Positions 12,681-24,560 of a stretch of 64,000 nucleotides of DNA are shown one piece after another; positions within the stretch are counted from its first letter, which is position 1; each line of letters starts with the position of its first letter. The stretch comes from Timema cristinae (taxonomy: Eukaryota; Arthropoda; Insecta; Phasmatodea; Timematidae). The DNA lies in the NCBI GenBank assembly GCA_039000515.1, contig JBCFYV010011135.1, positions 16,585,191-16,649,190 on the forward strand. The letters run 5' to 3'. The position numbers and the translations under genes are program-made. The notes beneath the pieces are model-generated. The model worked only from the letters and a program-made list of their open reading frames with translations. It did not search any database and had not been told where the DNA came from.

Positions 12681-13299
12681 TACCTCTAAAATAACACTAG
12701 TAATATAGAAAAATCTTATCATTGTTGATTGTGAAATAAAAATACTTTCTAATTTTGTCTTCTTAACAAAATTCTACTGTAGATAGGACTTTATCATGAC
12801 GCAGGAACACCCTGTGACGCCAAGATTGGTGGAAGGTAGTACTAAACCTCGATTGAGGCACAGCTTAATTCGTGCCAATTTCCAAAACTGGGACGTAGAT
12901 TTAGTATTTTAACATGGCGCAAGAAGTCCCACGTGAATACTGAGGACATCGACCTAAACTTAGCTGTATTGTAATTTAATAACCGTGGTCCTCTTTAAAG
13001 TCACACGCGACAAGGGGAAAATAATCCTTTATCTCTTAACAACTACTTTTATTGAGTTTCATCACCAGGGCCCAGATTTTGAGTACCTAAAAATGGCCAC
13101 AAACTACCAATATACTGACACTAAAAATGCTAAATAATAACCTCTTTTTTTAAAAATAAAATACCCTAAATGGAAACGTAAGCTTGGCAAGAATAGACAT
13201 GAATTTATCAAAGAATTCCTTTACAAATTGAAACTAAAATGTATCTATGTGCAGTAATAATAATATTATATCGCGTCTGGGTTACATCATTCGTAGATC
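12681..13299. other. no gene seen
   Basis: Between the SINE-3 at 12412 and the SINE-VNTR at 13300. No repeat or coding signal noticed. Confidence 0.5.
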
Positions 13300-14408
13300 A
13301 GTTTGTGAAAATATTGGCGAGTACTAATGTACCGTTGCCCAGAGGACGCCTGAATATACTAATCGTACATCCTTTCCTTGGAAGCTCCTTCCATGTCCCG
13401 ATTAAATGAGGTGATGGTGATAGTGAGTATGAGGGTGATAGTGAGTATGAAGTGATCGTGAGTATGATGGTGATAGTGAGTATGAGGTGATAGTGAGTAT
13501 GGTTATTGAGTATGATGGTGATAGTGAGTATGATGGTGATAGTGAGTATGATGGTGATAGTGAGTATAATGGTGATAGTGAGTATGAGTGGATAGTGAGT
13601 ATGAGGGTGATAGTGATATGATGGTGATAGTGAGTATGAGGGTGATAGTGAGTATGAGGGTGATAGTGACTATGAGGGTGATAGTGACTATGAGGTTGAT
13701 AGTGAGTATGAGGTTGATAGTGAGTATGAGGTTGATAGTGAGTATGATGGTGATAGTGAGTATGAGGATGATCGTGAGTATGAGGATGATCGTGAGTTGA
13801 AGGTGATCGTGAGTATGAAGGTGATAGTGAGTATGAGGGTGATGTGAGTATGAGGGTGATAGTGAGTATGAGGTTGATAGTGAGTATGAGGGTGATAGTG
13901 AGTATGAGGGTGATAGTGAGTATGAAGGTGATCGTGAGTATGAGGGTGGTAGTGAGTATGAGGTTTGATAGTGAGTATGAGGGTGATAGTGAGTATGAGG
14001 ATGATGTGAGTATGAGGGTGATAGTGAGTATGAAGGTTGATAGTGAGTATGAGGTGATAGTGAGTATGAGTGATGTGAGTATGAGGGTGGTAGTGAGTAT
14101 GAGGGTGATAGTGAGTATGAGGGTGGTAGTGAGTATGAGGGTGATAGTGAGTATGAGGTTGATAGTGAGTATGAGGGTGATAGTGAGTATGAGGGTGATA
14201 GTGAGTATGAGGGTGATCGTGAGTATGAAGGTGATAGTGAGTATAAAAGGTGTGGAACCAGTTAGAAACAGTTAAACATAACTCAAGACTAATGAAACAA
14301 ACCCTAGTGACCCCTTTCGGGAAAAGCACCCAGGATACCAGCCGTGAATCAAACCCGGGACCACTATATTCGTAGCCAGGGACACTGACCAATACATCAC
14401 ATGGCTGA
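13300..14408 (-). mobile_element. SINE-VNTR copy with about 47 repeat units
   Basis: Head at 14285-14408 (CAGCCATGTGATGTATTGGT on the minus strand; B box GGGTTTGATTCAC). The 3' part at 13315-13405 closely matches the copy at 8735. Between them lies an expanded 18-bp array. Confidence 0.88.
13405..14262 (+). repeat. 18-bp VNTR inside a SINE
   Basis: GTGATAGTGAGTATGAGG repeated about 47 times, with G/A/T variants and some one-base shifts. It makes His/Thr- or Val/Ser-rich open frames of up to 234 codons on both strands, which are artefacts of the repeat. Confidence 0.97.
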
Positions 14409-14539
14409 TTGTCTGTGTTTAATTAACAACCTTTAGCAAATAAACTCTCTCTTTAACTAAACATGACCGTTGATTTATAAATACTTGCTTCAAGAGAAAT
14501 GACTAACTCATCTCAAATAAATTTTAACAGCTTATTGAA

Positions 14540-14752
14540 AGTGCTTCACCAGGAAGTTACATTTTACTGCCATTATATCAAAGAGGGGACCATCAATCTC
14601 AGTATTCTAGACCAGATTAGCTACGTATTTGTCCTCACGAGGCTTCTTCTGCTTCACAGAAAAATCTGGAAGCGCTCTAGATCGAGCCCGGGACCTCTGG
14701 ATTTGTAGCCACAAACCCTGACCTCTATACCAGAGATAGGATTCACCATTAT
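14540..14752 (-). mobile_element. SINE-5 copy
   Basis: tRNA-like head on the minus strand (TCTGGTATAGAGGTCAGGGT, then GTCCCGGGCTCGATCTAG) and body with GTGAGGACAAATACG. It shares a layout with the copies at 22985 and 29945. Confidence 0.7.
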
Positions 14753-15029
14753 ATAACCAATCCGATAAAATGTATATAATGCTTGATTAGACCTATTCAT
14801 GAATTCACAAAACATCGATAATATTAAAAATAAATGATTAAAAAATTAATAAAACACTATTTAAAGCACGAAAATTTAAGCTAGATATCCAAAAACACGA
14901 CAACAACAAAAAAAGAGTGTTATAAAATATACATTCCAACAACCAGGGAATCATGTAGAGTTTTTGAGCACATGAGCGATGCATGTTATTTACCATAAAA
15001 TACAATATTACATACCATCAAAATTCGGG

Positions 15030-15190
15030 TTCCGTTAATCACTTCAGCGTGATAATACTCCGGCGAAAAAACGTCTAAGTCCATTTCTTAACTTTTCTAA
15101 ATCACAAAGTTTGAAGCAAAACTTAATGTTAGCTAATACGTTTGTTATGTTTGAGCACATATTAGGGTATTCGAAAACGAGGTGCTTTAG
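15030..15190 (+). repeat. dispersed repeat family I, copy 1
   Basis: TAATACTCCGGCGAAAAAAC, then GTCTAAGTC and AAATCACAAAGTTTGAAGC share order and wording with 61065-61200. Directly upstream of the LINE coding end at 15290. Confidence 0.4.
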
Positions 15191-15289
15191 GAAGATATTT
15201 GATCTTAATAGGGATGAGGTTAATGTGGAATGGAGGAGGTTACAATAATGATGAAATGTATACACTTTACTCACCACACAACATTGTTT

Positions 15290-15438
15290 GGGTAACCAAT
15301 TCTCTTAGGTTACGCCGGACAGGACACACTATGCGAATGGGAGAATCTAGAACCGTATTCAGGTTATTGATTACAAACCCAATGGAGAGAGATTGTTGGG
15401 AAGACCAAGGTGCGGATGGGAGGATAACATTGGCATGG
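15290..15438 (+). mobile_element. non-LTR retrotransposon (LINE) ORF2 C-terminal remnant
   Basis: In two frames joined by a small shift it reads LRLRRTGHTMRMGESRTVFRLL, then GRPRCGWEDNIGMELKEIGCNEVDW. This is the degenerate 'LRWAGHVxRM...GRPRxRWEDNIRMDLKEIG' tail common behind the reverse transcriptase of insect LINEs. It leads without a break into the 46-bp satellite at 15439. Confidence 0.75.
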
Positions 15439-16830
15439 AGCTGAAAGAAATAGGGTGTAATGAGGTGGACTGGATAGAATTAGCTTAAGATAGAGATAGA
15501 GTGTATTGAGGTGGACTGGATAGAACTAGATTAAGATAGAGATAGGATGTAATGAGGTGGACTGGACAGAGCTGGCTCAAAATAGAGAAAGGGTGTAATG
15601 AGGTGGACTGGATAGAATTAGCTTAAGATAGAGATAGAGTGTAATGAGGTGGACTGGATAGAATTTGCTTAAGATAGAGATAGGATGTAATGAGGTGGAC
15701 TGGATAGAACTAGCTTAAGATAGAGATAGGGTGTAATAAGGTGGACTGGATAGAATTAGCTCAATATAGAGATAGAGTGTAATGAGGTGGACTGGATAGA
15801 ATTTGCTTAAGATAGAGATAGGATGTAATGAGGTGGACTGGATAGAACTAGCTTAAGATAGAGATAGAGTGTAATGAGGTGGACTGGATAGAATTTGCTT
15901 AAGATAGAGATAGGATGTAATGAGGTGGACTGGATAGAACTAGCTTAAGATAGAGATAGGGTGTAATGAGGTGGACTGGATAGAGCTAGCTTAAGATAGA
16001 GATAGAGTGTAATGAGGTGGACTGGATAGAATTAGCTTAAGATAGAGATAGGGTGTAATGAGGTGGACTGGATAGAGCTAGCTTAAGATAGAGATAGAGT
16101 GTAATGAGGTGGACTGGATAGAATTAGCTTAAGATAGAGATAGGATGTAATGAGGGGGACTGGACAGAGCTGGCTCAAAATAGAGAAAGGGTGTAATGAG
16201 GTGGACTGGATAGAATTAGCTTAAGATAGAGATAGAGTGTAATGAGGTGGACTGGATAGAATTTGCTTAAGATAGAGATAGGATGTAATGAGGTGGACTG
16301 GATAGAACTAGCTTAAGATATAGATAGAGTGTAATGAGGTGGACTGGATAAATTTGCTTAAGATAGAGATAGGATGTAATGAGGTGGACTGGATAGAACT
16401 AGCTTAAGATAGAGATAGAGTGTAATGAGGTGGACTGGATAGAACTAGCTTAAGATAGAGATAGAGTGTAATGAGGTGGACTGGATAGAATTTGCTTAAG
16501 ATAGAGATAGGATGTAATGAGGTGGACTGGATAGAATTTGCTTAAGATAGAGATAGGATGTTATGAGGTGGACTGGATAGAACTAGCTTAAGATAGAGAT
16601 AGAGTGTAATGAGGTGGACTGGATAGAATTAGCTTAAGATAGAGATAGGATGTAATGAGGGGGACTGGACAGAGCTGGCTCAAAATAGAGAAAGGTGTAA
16701 TGAGGTGGACTGGATAGAGCTAGCTTAAGATAGAGATAGAGTGTAATGAGGTGGACTGGATAGAATTTGCTTAAGATAGAGATAGGATGTAATGAGGTGG
16801 ACTGAATAGAACTAGCTCGAGATAGAGAGA
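15439..16830 (+). repeat. 46-bp satellite, about 30 units, continuous with a LINE coding end
   Basis: Units read GTGTAATGAGGTGGACTGGA plus TAGAA(C/T)TAGCTTAAGATAGAGATAG. A conspicuous variant (GGACAGAGCTGGCTCAAAATAGAGAAAGG) recurs at about 15560, 16160 and 16665, suggesting block duplications. Translated, a unit gives CNEVDWIEL-A-stop-DRDR, the continuation of the LINE peptide just upstream. Confidence 0.97.
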
Positions 16831-17134
16831 GAGAGAGACATGACGTAAATAGGGCGACTGAATAGGTGATTTACAGTAAGTGCAGCAATGAACTTAGTGT
16901 CTCTAATGCCATAGAGCTAGCAAGTAGGTAAGTTCAAATCTATAGCACAAGACTTTTATTAGAGACTTCAACTTTTTATTTTCATGAATTCGAGAACTGT
17001 CTAAATAGCATCCATACATTTGCCAATTAACCTGATTTATACATTGGTACTCATAATTTAAGGACATAAAGTAGTAAAACATAATACATGCTCAATATTT
17101 AATTACTACAATTAGTGGACACTTGGAATAACGT

Positions 17135-17260
17135 GATAAGCTCGTCAGTTTGTTTATTGGGTGACAGATATACAAAGGATTGGTTCGATTCCCGGCCATT
17201 TGTACTGGGGGTGATTTTAAAAAATCCACCCTCTCAGTCACTTCTTTGAGTTGTTTATCA
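17135..17260 (+). other. possible SINE head fragment
   Basis: GGTTCGATTCCCGGCC is a good B box and is followed by GTACTGGGGGTGATTTT, as in SINE-2/3. The A-box side is poor and the body ends quickly. Confidence 0.4.
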
Positions 17261-17546
17261 TTTTTAGCTTGACTGCCTTTGAAATAAATTTATAGAATAT
17301 ATATCATAGTTAGATTAACCAACATAGACAAAATAACCCAATACTTATTTTAAAGCTTTCAATACCTTCACAGTCTAATCAAAAGGAAAAGTGGCAGAAT
17401 GCTTAGCTTGGCCTTTAAATGCTTAAAATTATATTAAGTAGACATGTGACAGCTTTAGAAAAAATTGAGATTGAAGTGAAAGTATAATTCTCTTTCGTTT
17501 CAACGTTGGCACCCCAAATTTCTTTCGTTTCTTCAAAACATTTCGG

Positions 17547-17792
17547 TAACTGCTTTGGTGGCCGCATGTTTTAAGGTGTGTTGGACTAGACTGCCGATGA
17601 CAGAGAGATCGGGGTTTGAATCCCACTCACGTATACTAATGGTAATTTTTATAAAACTGTTTTACACTTTCTCTCTATGAAAATGTGGGTAAATATCCTC
17701 TAAATTAAACCTTTATCATCCCTATCCCATTATTGTAATTGGGACAGATAAATTTAGCCTGAAAAGGTAGTAAGACGCGATTCTAAAATAAA
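17547..17792 (+). mobile_element. SINE-2 copy
   Basis: CTTTGGTGGCCGCATGTTTT head, GGGTTTGAATCCC B box, tail CTGAAAAGGTAGTAAGACGC. Confidence 0.82.
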
Positions 17793-18499
17793 TCCAAAGA
17801 AGAATTTAAACGTTGATATTATATCATGAATGGATTTAAAACATCTCCCTAAATATGAAATCTTTCAACACGCAATAATTCTTTAGAACAGCTACTAAAC
17901 AGTATATTATATTACTAGTGTAAAAACGACATATATAACGCAATCATAGATAAGTTATTACGACATATTATAATGATTAAATGATACTAGCAAACTCATG
18001 CTCAAATTGCAAAATAATTATGTAAAAATAGAAAAAAAATTATTTCCTTTAGTAAAGATTTTATCGAAAGTAAAGGAAAAAATCCTTATTAAATAGATAA
18101 AAAGGGATGTAAATTTTAGTTTTTAAATATATGTTCGATCTGAGGGGGAAGGGTGCTTTAAGAGAGTGGATGGATTTTTCCCTGGGTACGTCTCAGGGCA
18201 ACGGGGGATCCCATAATGCCAGTGGTTCCGAAGATGCATCTGGGGGAGCGAGATGGAGTGGAGTGGGTGACATTTTCACCTTCCAGTAAAAAAAAATGTT
18301 CTAATTTTAAATGTGGTTGCACTTTTTAAGGTCAACTAATTTATGCTAAAGTACTTATCCGTCAATTCAGACCCAATAAAATAGGTCGATATTTGGTCTT
18401 ACAAGAATATACACCTTCGCGTTAAAGAGCTAAATAATTTGATTTGCCTTATCTCCAAACCTTTCTTTTTAACTTGATGCATTTACTATCGTATATATT
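17793..18499. other. no gene seen
   Basis: AT-rich, with a G-rich patch at 18138-18275 (GGGGGAAGGG, GGGGGATCCC, GGGGGAGCG). Confidence 0.5.
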
Positions 18500-18705
18500 A
18501 AAAATATAAATTATAGTTATCTATACTTCTATACTTAATATCATAATGAGGAAAGATTTGATTTTTAGTTTTTTTATTTGTAATGGATAAACTCAAAAAC
18601 TACTGGACCGATTTTAAAAATTCATTCATCAATATAAAGCTACATTATCAAGGAGTAACATAGGCTATAATTTATTTTGAAAATGTAATTTATTCCTCAT
18701 CAAAA
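18500..18705 (+). repeat. dispersed arthropod repeat
   Basis: AAACTCAAAAACTACTGGAC, then CGATTTTAAAAATTC, then AAGCTACATTATCAAGGAGT, then AACATAGGCTATAATTTATTT is a wording I recognise from repeats in many arthropod genomes. The class of the parent element is uncertain. Confidence 0.5.
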
Positions 18706-19142
18706 TGTCGATAGTATATTATATAGTCGTTGGAAAAAAAAGTTGTTGAAGGGAAAGTGGGGTTGGTGAAGGGGGTGGGGGGTAGGGATGAGGAAAGAGG
18801 AATGAGATGAAATAGGAGGGAGGATAAAAAGAGGGAGGGGGCTATACAGTGATGGTAGGACTGTATTTTCAAAAAAAAATAAGTAAAAAAAAAGTTTTGT
18901 TTTTATATTGACATGATGGATGATTTGAAGCTTTGTTTTACAGGATTCATTACAATATTTTTTTACGAGGAAGGGGGCTAGTGAGAAATAAATAAAAACC
19001 TTATCTTTGACCTAGCTTCGTATGTTTCAAGCTTTGGTCCACCTCCCCCCCCCACACTCTCCTAATATTTATTGAATAGGTATTCCTTTTTGAACTGTCT
19101 AAAGCTCTTCATATGACGATAAAACCACGCTTGTTTTATTTA
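18706..19142. other. no gene seen
   Basis: Purine-rich run at 18740-18845 (GGGGGTGGGGGGTAGGG and AGGGAGGGGG) and C-rich run at 19043-19052. Confidence 0.5.
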
Positions 19143-19392
19143 AGCACTATGTATTACTACCCATTCAGGCTATACGCTTATGTACCAATGACGCTAATGG
19201 TTTTAAGGATAATCAAGTCTATGTTTATAGGAAGTGTACCTTCATTTGCGTGAAGGGAAAGTGAAACACCATTTAGTAAAAACCACCCTTAATACACACA
19301 ACCGAGATTCAAACCTCAATCTCCCTATCATGGGCAGTCTAATCAACTGCAAGGGTAGCGTGTTAGACCATGAGACCACCGAAGTGGGTAGA
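19143..19392 (-). mobile_element. SINE-2 copy
   Basis: Minus strand from CCCACTTCGGTGGTCTCATG to the tail complement (ATTACTACCCATTCAGG) at 19150. Confidence 0.82.
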
Positions 19393-19442
19393 TATGCTTA
19401 GGCTTTCGTTTTATCGTATACTATTTTTTTAACTTTTTTTTT

Positions 19443-19502
19443 AGTTCCTCGTCTTACTACCGGTCCAGGTTATACGCTTATGAATAAATTTAAACGCTTA
19501 TC
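19443..19502 (-). mobile_element. SINE tail fragment
   Basis: Only the last 60 bp of the shared SINE tail (complement CGTCTTACTACCGGTCCAGG). Confidence 0.6.
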
Positions 19503-20054
19503 TTGGGATCTCTGAATTGCCCCCCCCCCCTCGTTTTGTGCCCAGAGGCATTCACCTTATCCCTCACCATTTCCAGACATTCCACTGCCTCTTTCGTCAT
19601 GTTATGCAAACATGTTAGGAGCAAGGGGGGGGCCGGGGGGAGGAGAAGGAGTTGGAAACAAGAACGAGAAAAACATTATTCCAGTCTACCTGCAGCTATC
19701 CGTATCCACGAGATTGTTTTTTTTTTTCCCCTGTACTTTAATTCCATGGATAAACTTGAATTTTAAAGTATGGTGGAAACTTTGAAAAATAACTGTGGAG
19801 TTAGATGTTACGAAAACTTAAAGTCATTTAAACATCAAAATTTTACTACACAATTTTAACAAGTGCACTATTATAAGCTATAGATTCTAAATAGTGATTC
19901 ATTGGTTTAATATCGTTAGAGTTGAGTTATAAGGAGTAACACTTACTACTGTATGCTTTTAATATACTATTGTTAAGGTGAAATAATTAATATACGGGGA
20001 TGAAGCTTAGTATAACGATAAAACCATATGAGGTGTAAACAATGAATGTTAACA

Positions 20055-20303
20055 TCTCGGTCCAGGGTTCAATCCTCGGTCCCAGCACAAATTGATCTGA
20101 TTACCAAAACCCTTACTTCACCTCTGACAAGACGTGTATTAATCACAACTTGTGAATGTGTGGAATGCCAGGCCGCCACCGTGGTTCGGATTCCACGTTA
20201 AACTGTAGGTCCTTCATTTCATCTCACAATCACCCTACCATTACACATTAGCATAAGTGCGTATAACCCGAACGGGTAGTAAGACGTGGTGCTAATAATA
20301 ATA
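20055..20303 (+). mobile_element. SINE-1 copy, 5' truncated
   Basis: It starts just before the B box (GGTTCAATCC) and runs to the complete shared tail. Long subfamily, with the TGTATTAATCACAACTT insert. Confidence 0.88.
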
Positions 20304-21005
20304 CTATATTAATATTATTATTACTAATCTTTTATTGATATATTTATATTATTACAAATATTAAAACTACTAATACTATAAATATTTCCATGTGTACACC
20401 TCATATGAATATTTAGTTATACTAGATTTTAGTTCCATACATTAATTAACTTACAATGATACACTAAAAGCATAATATAGCAAGTTGAAACCTCTAAAAC
20501 TCGTTAACTTTAATTAGATGAAAACATTTAATCACTATTTGATATTTATATTGTTTAGTACAATTTTGATAATTGCGTGAACTTAAACCAAATTATTTTC
20601 ATTAATCTCTTAGGAATATATTGTTTAAAAATTTATATTTTAAGAGATAAATATTGGTGTTTCTATGAAACACTATAACTGAAAGTATTTGAGATTGAAT
20701 TATATTTTATTGCTAACAAAAATCGTACAAGGGATCACATAATTTAAGGCATGCTTGATGGCCGAAAACGAAGAATCAGATATTGAAATATCTAGTATCT
20801 ACAACATGCACTGGTGGCTGGTTATTGGCACGTGATTTGACATAAGTTTTTCATTCCTTTTCAAAAAACTAGTTTAAATGAATTTATTCTCATCAGCCTT
20901 AGTTTTTCTGCCTCATTAGAGTAGTCAAGATAAATGGTCTAACACAATCATACTCATTTTATCATATAGTGTTTTAAAAAATGTATTACTAGCAAACTAA
21001 CCTTA
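20304..21005. other. no gene seen
   Basis: AT-rich single-copy-looking DNA. Confidence 0.5.
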
Positions 21006-21235
21006 AAAGGATCCTCACCTTAGCTCAGTCAGTAGCATGTCCCTCTGCTGAGCTAAGGGTCCCAGGTTCTATTCCCGGCATGGCCAAAAAATTATCATTG
21101 CTGTGGTTATAATCTTTCACAGTGATGAATTTAACAGCTGGGGACTGGATGTTGTTCCTGTCCTAGTCTTAAGTTAGATTATGCGGCTGATAAAGAGCAA
21201 ACAGTTAGTTGAAAATATATGTGTCTTGAATAAAA
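21006..21235 (+). mobile_element. SINE-6 copy
   Basis: CCTTAGCTCAGTCAGTAGCA tRNA-like head, CCAGGTTCTATTCCC B box, body with CACAGTGATGAATTTAACAG and GTCTTAAGTTAGATTATG, ending in a TGAATAAAAAAAA run. Confidence 0.8.
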
Positions 21236-22539
21236 AAAACTTACCCAGGCCACAGCCTGGAAACAATAACAGGGTTAAAGTAATATTTTTGTAATCATAT
21301 TACACGTTATTCATATATAAATTTTAATCAAGATTGTTAAGATTATTGTTATTTTTGGTTCGAAAATTTACAAAAATGTGTTAGCTATCATCAAATCATT
21401 TTGTTTTTCAAAAACAAATATGCATTCTTTTGAATCATCTAAGACTCTTCCTCGATATTAATTTAAATATAATTGTTATAACAATTTTCCTAAATTTTTG
21501 AGTTTTCTAAAATAAGTTTTTATTTAATTACCCTTAATTTTAGGGTCAGAATAAAAATTACGACTTGTTCTTGAGCTATGACCACATAACCTTTAAATAT
21601 CAAGTTTGAATAAAATACGTCAATTGGTTTCAGCTATACCCTAGGCACAAACAGAATTGTAAAAGCTATTTTATTTTTATATTGAGGTGGGGGGCAGGAG
21701 GAGTCAGGGGGGGCACATAAAACGTGAAGTTCCATATTAATTTCGAGGTAAAAATCTTGTAGTTTAAAATAATTTTCTATATGATAAATTAAAAATGCTT
21801 ATATGTCTAGATGGAGAGTAAAATTTTGTTGGTGGGCGTGAGGAGATAACTGAGCTATATACGAAGATCTAAATTCAGTCCAGATAATGCCGGCGCTAAG
21901 AGGTCACGACAACGCACTCTGATGGGTACAAAATCGTTACGTCAGCAGAAAGAAAATGAGGACCAGGAGAGGTAAAAGGAGGTGGGGGGTAATGAAAAGG
22001 TCAGCGTGATGAGTAGGGGGTAAGGGGCGATACGGGGCTCAATATAGAATCATGGGTAAGGTAAATTTCTTTCTTCCTTCTTTATTTCCCCCCTTCCTAC
22101 CTACTCCCTTCTGCAATAAACTGGGTTGTTGTCACTCTATAGGTAATAGTGACAACATAAATAGCTTGTTAAAGGGGGTGGGAGGCTTACATCACTCAAG
22201 TGCAAGAACCCCACAACACACAAATTAGGTATTGTACAATTTAATGTGCTAACTTTAAGCTTAATCCTTCACACGTTCGCCGAAAATAGAAAGCAGAATC
22301 CGCTGGAGTTTTATGTTGACCCATGATGCATTGCAACGTTAACTTAAAAAAAGTGGTTATTAACATAATTTACTCGTATTTTCTAGTGGGTAAACATATA
22401 TTTTAGATCATTCTCCCAAACGTTGTTTACAAATTAAAACACTGGCAAAATCTAAAACATTGATGAATACGCTTTACAATAATGTGTTATTTCAAAAATT
22501 CTCACAGAAACAAACGAAGCTGTCTGCTTGCTTCTAACT
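21236..22539. other. no gene seen
   Basis: AT-rich, with G-rich patches at 21686-21715 and 21975-22040. The stretch 21540-21720 has the wording of dispersed insect repeats but no second copy here. Confidence 0.5.
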
Positions 22540-22760
22540 CTACAGCGCATGCGCACAAATATGAGATGGTTGTTTCTGAGATTTTATTGGTTCTCCCGTG
22601 CCGAACATCTCATGCAGAGTGGACGAAGTAGAGACGAGTTGAACTTTAGCGGAACAGCTCGTGTCGATTAGGTGGGAATCTTATGATTCTCTAACGCTCG
22701 TCACGTGACAGTGTTTCGGTACTGCGCTAGTTTTTCGGTGGACGTAAGAATCCACAGTAA
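22540..22760 (+). promoter_or_regulatory. promoter-like island, possible 5' end of an unseen gene
   Basis: A G+C-richer stretch in AT-rich DNA holds AGCGCATGCGCAC (the palindromic NRF-1-type site), ATTGG (inverted CCAAT box) and GTCACGTGAC (E-box), followed by GGTGGACGTAAGAATCC, which could be a 5' splice site at about 22744. No coding exon downstream is recognisable within the window. It could instead be chance or a transposon edge. Confidence 0.3.
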
Positions 22761-22984
22761 TTCTTTACACGTATTAATATCAACAGTAGTAAATATCTGT
22801 CACGAGCAAACAGTATCACCTATTTTGATGAAATTTTTTTCTATTTTCTTCATTTATTTACAAAATATTCAAGAATTGTTGAGATTACTAACCGTACAAA
22901 ATCAAACAAAACCTATCTACCTAAACAAACATACAAAAAACTCGATGGTATCAGCCTGAACCTAAGTCATACTGACCGGTTGGT

Positions 22985-23230
22985 CACCGAATTTGTTGAT
23001 ATATGGTGTCATGTTATCAGCGTAATGACACCTCCAGCTATTATTCTCAGTTTTCTGGACCAGAGCTGCTACTTATTTATTAAAGTATCTTCTCAATCGT
23101 CCTCATGAGGCTTAGTTTGACCATGTTCCAGAAAAAATGCTTCACAGAAATTCTAAAAGTGCTGGAGATCGAAACCGTGACCTCTGTATCTGTAACCAGA
23201 AACCTTGACCACTAAACCACACAGGGGGTC
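22985..23230 (-). mobile_element. SINE-5 copy
   Basis: Minus strand: CCCCTGTGTGGTTTAGTGGT head, GGTTTCGATCTCC B box, body with CTAAGCCTCATGAGGACG and GTCATTACGCTGATAACATG. Confidence 0.78.
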
Positions 23231-23699
23231 TTTATTTTCCTAAGCTTATTTTATTTATCTCTACCATAAATTATGTTCTTATTAAAAATTTAATAAAAAA
23301 TACTGTCTTTAAATAGTTCTCATGTGATAAGTAAAATGGCTATTTTAAAAATGTTGTTTAATATAGGCCTAGCTTAAAGTTAATGATTCTTGTTGCTCTG
23401 TACATACTGGTTATTGATCATTCTGTTAATTTTATTTAAATATAAACAAATATAATAATTTAAAATAAATCTCTCTTTAATCTTATAATAGAAACGTTTA
23501 CGAAAAAACTCATAAGATATGTGAAACTAAATAACGTACCGAACATTGTTACAGAAACACTCCACCAAAGAGCATGAATAAAATGATATACTCTGTTACA
23601 GAAACATTTAAAAAAAGAGGGACATCCATGTTCACCAAAGAACATAAAAATCATTTCACATTTTCAATATTTATATTTCCTCATAATTCAAAAACTATT

Positions 23700-24190
23700 T
23701 GTTTTATACAAATATTTTTAGAATAATTTATTTATATTTTTAATTATACTACAAATTTACAGTGAAAAGTTATTTCGTATCTCAAATGGTTGCGAAGATA
23801 TTATACAAATTTGAAGTATCTGCTTATATAAAGTACACTATAAACAATTTTTATGGGAAAATATTTTATTTTTATTTTAAACACTGCCTAGATACAAAGT
23901 TTAGTAAAAATCTTTTGTACTGATTTCGAGATAATCGATTATTTCTCTATTTGACCTTGAGTAAAATACTTTTTATCAGGGGATGGATATATAATTCCAA
24001 AGATTCCTTGCGGGAACCTTAAGAAAACCCTAAATACTAAGTGTTAGCCTGATCGGTAAAATAGTTCCGGCTTTAGGCTGATATACAGACGGACAAACAT
24101 TATCGTGAAAACAAATTTTTCGGTATCAAAATATCGAGTTTGATCTTTTAACAAAATATTTCTCCCTCCAAGGGTTCAAGGTGAAATAAA
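23700..24190 (+). repeat. dispersed repeat family G, copy 1
   Basis: Contains CGGGAACCTTAAGAAAACCC, then AGCCTGATCGGTAAAATAGT, then TCCGGCT. The same order of motifs occurs at 37130 and, inverted, at 59080. Probably a LINE or other transposon 3' region. Confidence 0.55.
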
Positions 24191-24384
24191 TCTTAAGCCA
24201 GATACTTTACTTCAGTGTCATTTTATTTTACAGAACGAGTATATTATATTACCTGAAGATGTTAACACCTAAATAAGTTACCTAATATTAACATTGTTGC
24301 ATAAGACATTATTAAAATTTTATAAAACCTTACACATCACTCTCACAATAGACTGTACTACTGATGGTGGTGGTAGTGGTTGGT

Positions 24385-24560
24385 GGTGGTCTGGGTTTGA
24401 AACCGGGTCTAACTTAATAAGGGTAGTTTTTCCCAAATGTTTTACCTACCATTTCAGGAAAATGCAGGTACATTTCCTCCTAATTCTACACTACCCAGCT
24501 CTTCTTTAGTGTAAATAAAAGGATAAGAATAAATTATAAGATGTGGTTTACTTGAAAACA
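24385..24560 (+). mobile_element. SINE-2/3-like fragment, degraded
   Basis: GGTTTGAAACCGGGTC, then GTAGTTTTTCCCAAATG, then CAGGTACATTTCCTCC follow the SINE body order; the tail is much changed. Confidence 0.5.

Noticed and set aside
13688..14392. 234-codon His/Thr/Pro-rich open frame (minus) and the 143-codon frame opposite (13844-14275, plus)
   Set aside because: Both are readings of the 18-bp VNTR inside a SINE, whose length is a multiple of 3 and so keeps frames open on both strands. No start context, splice signals or protein domain.
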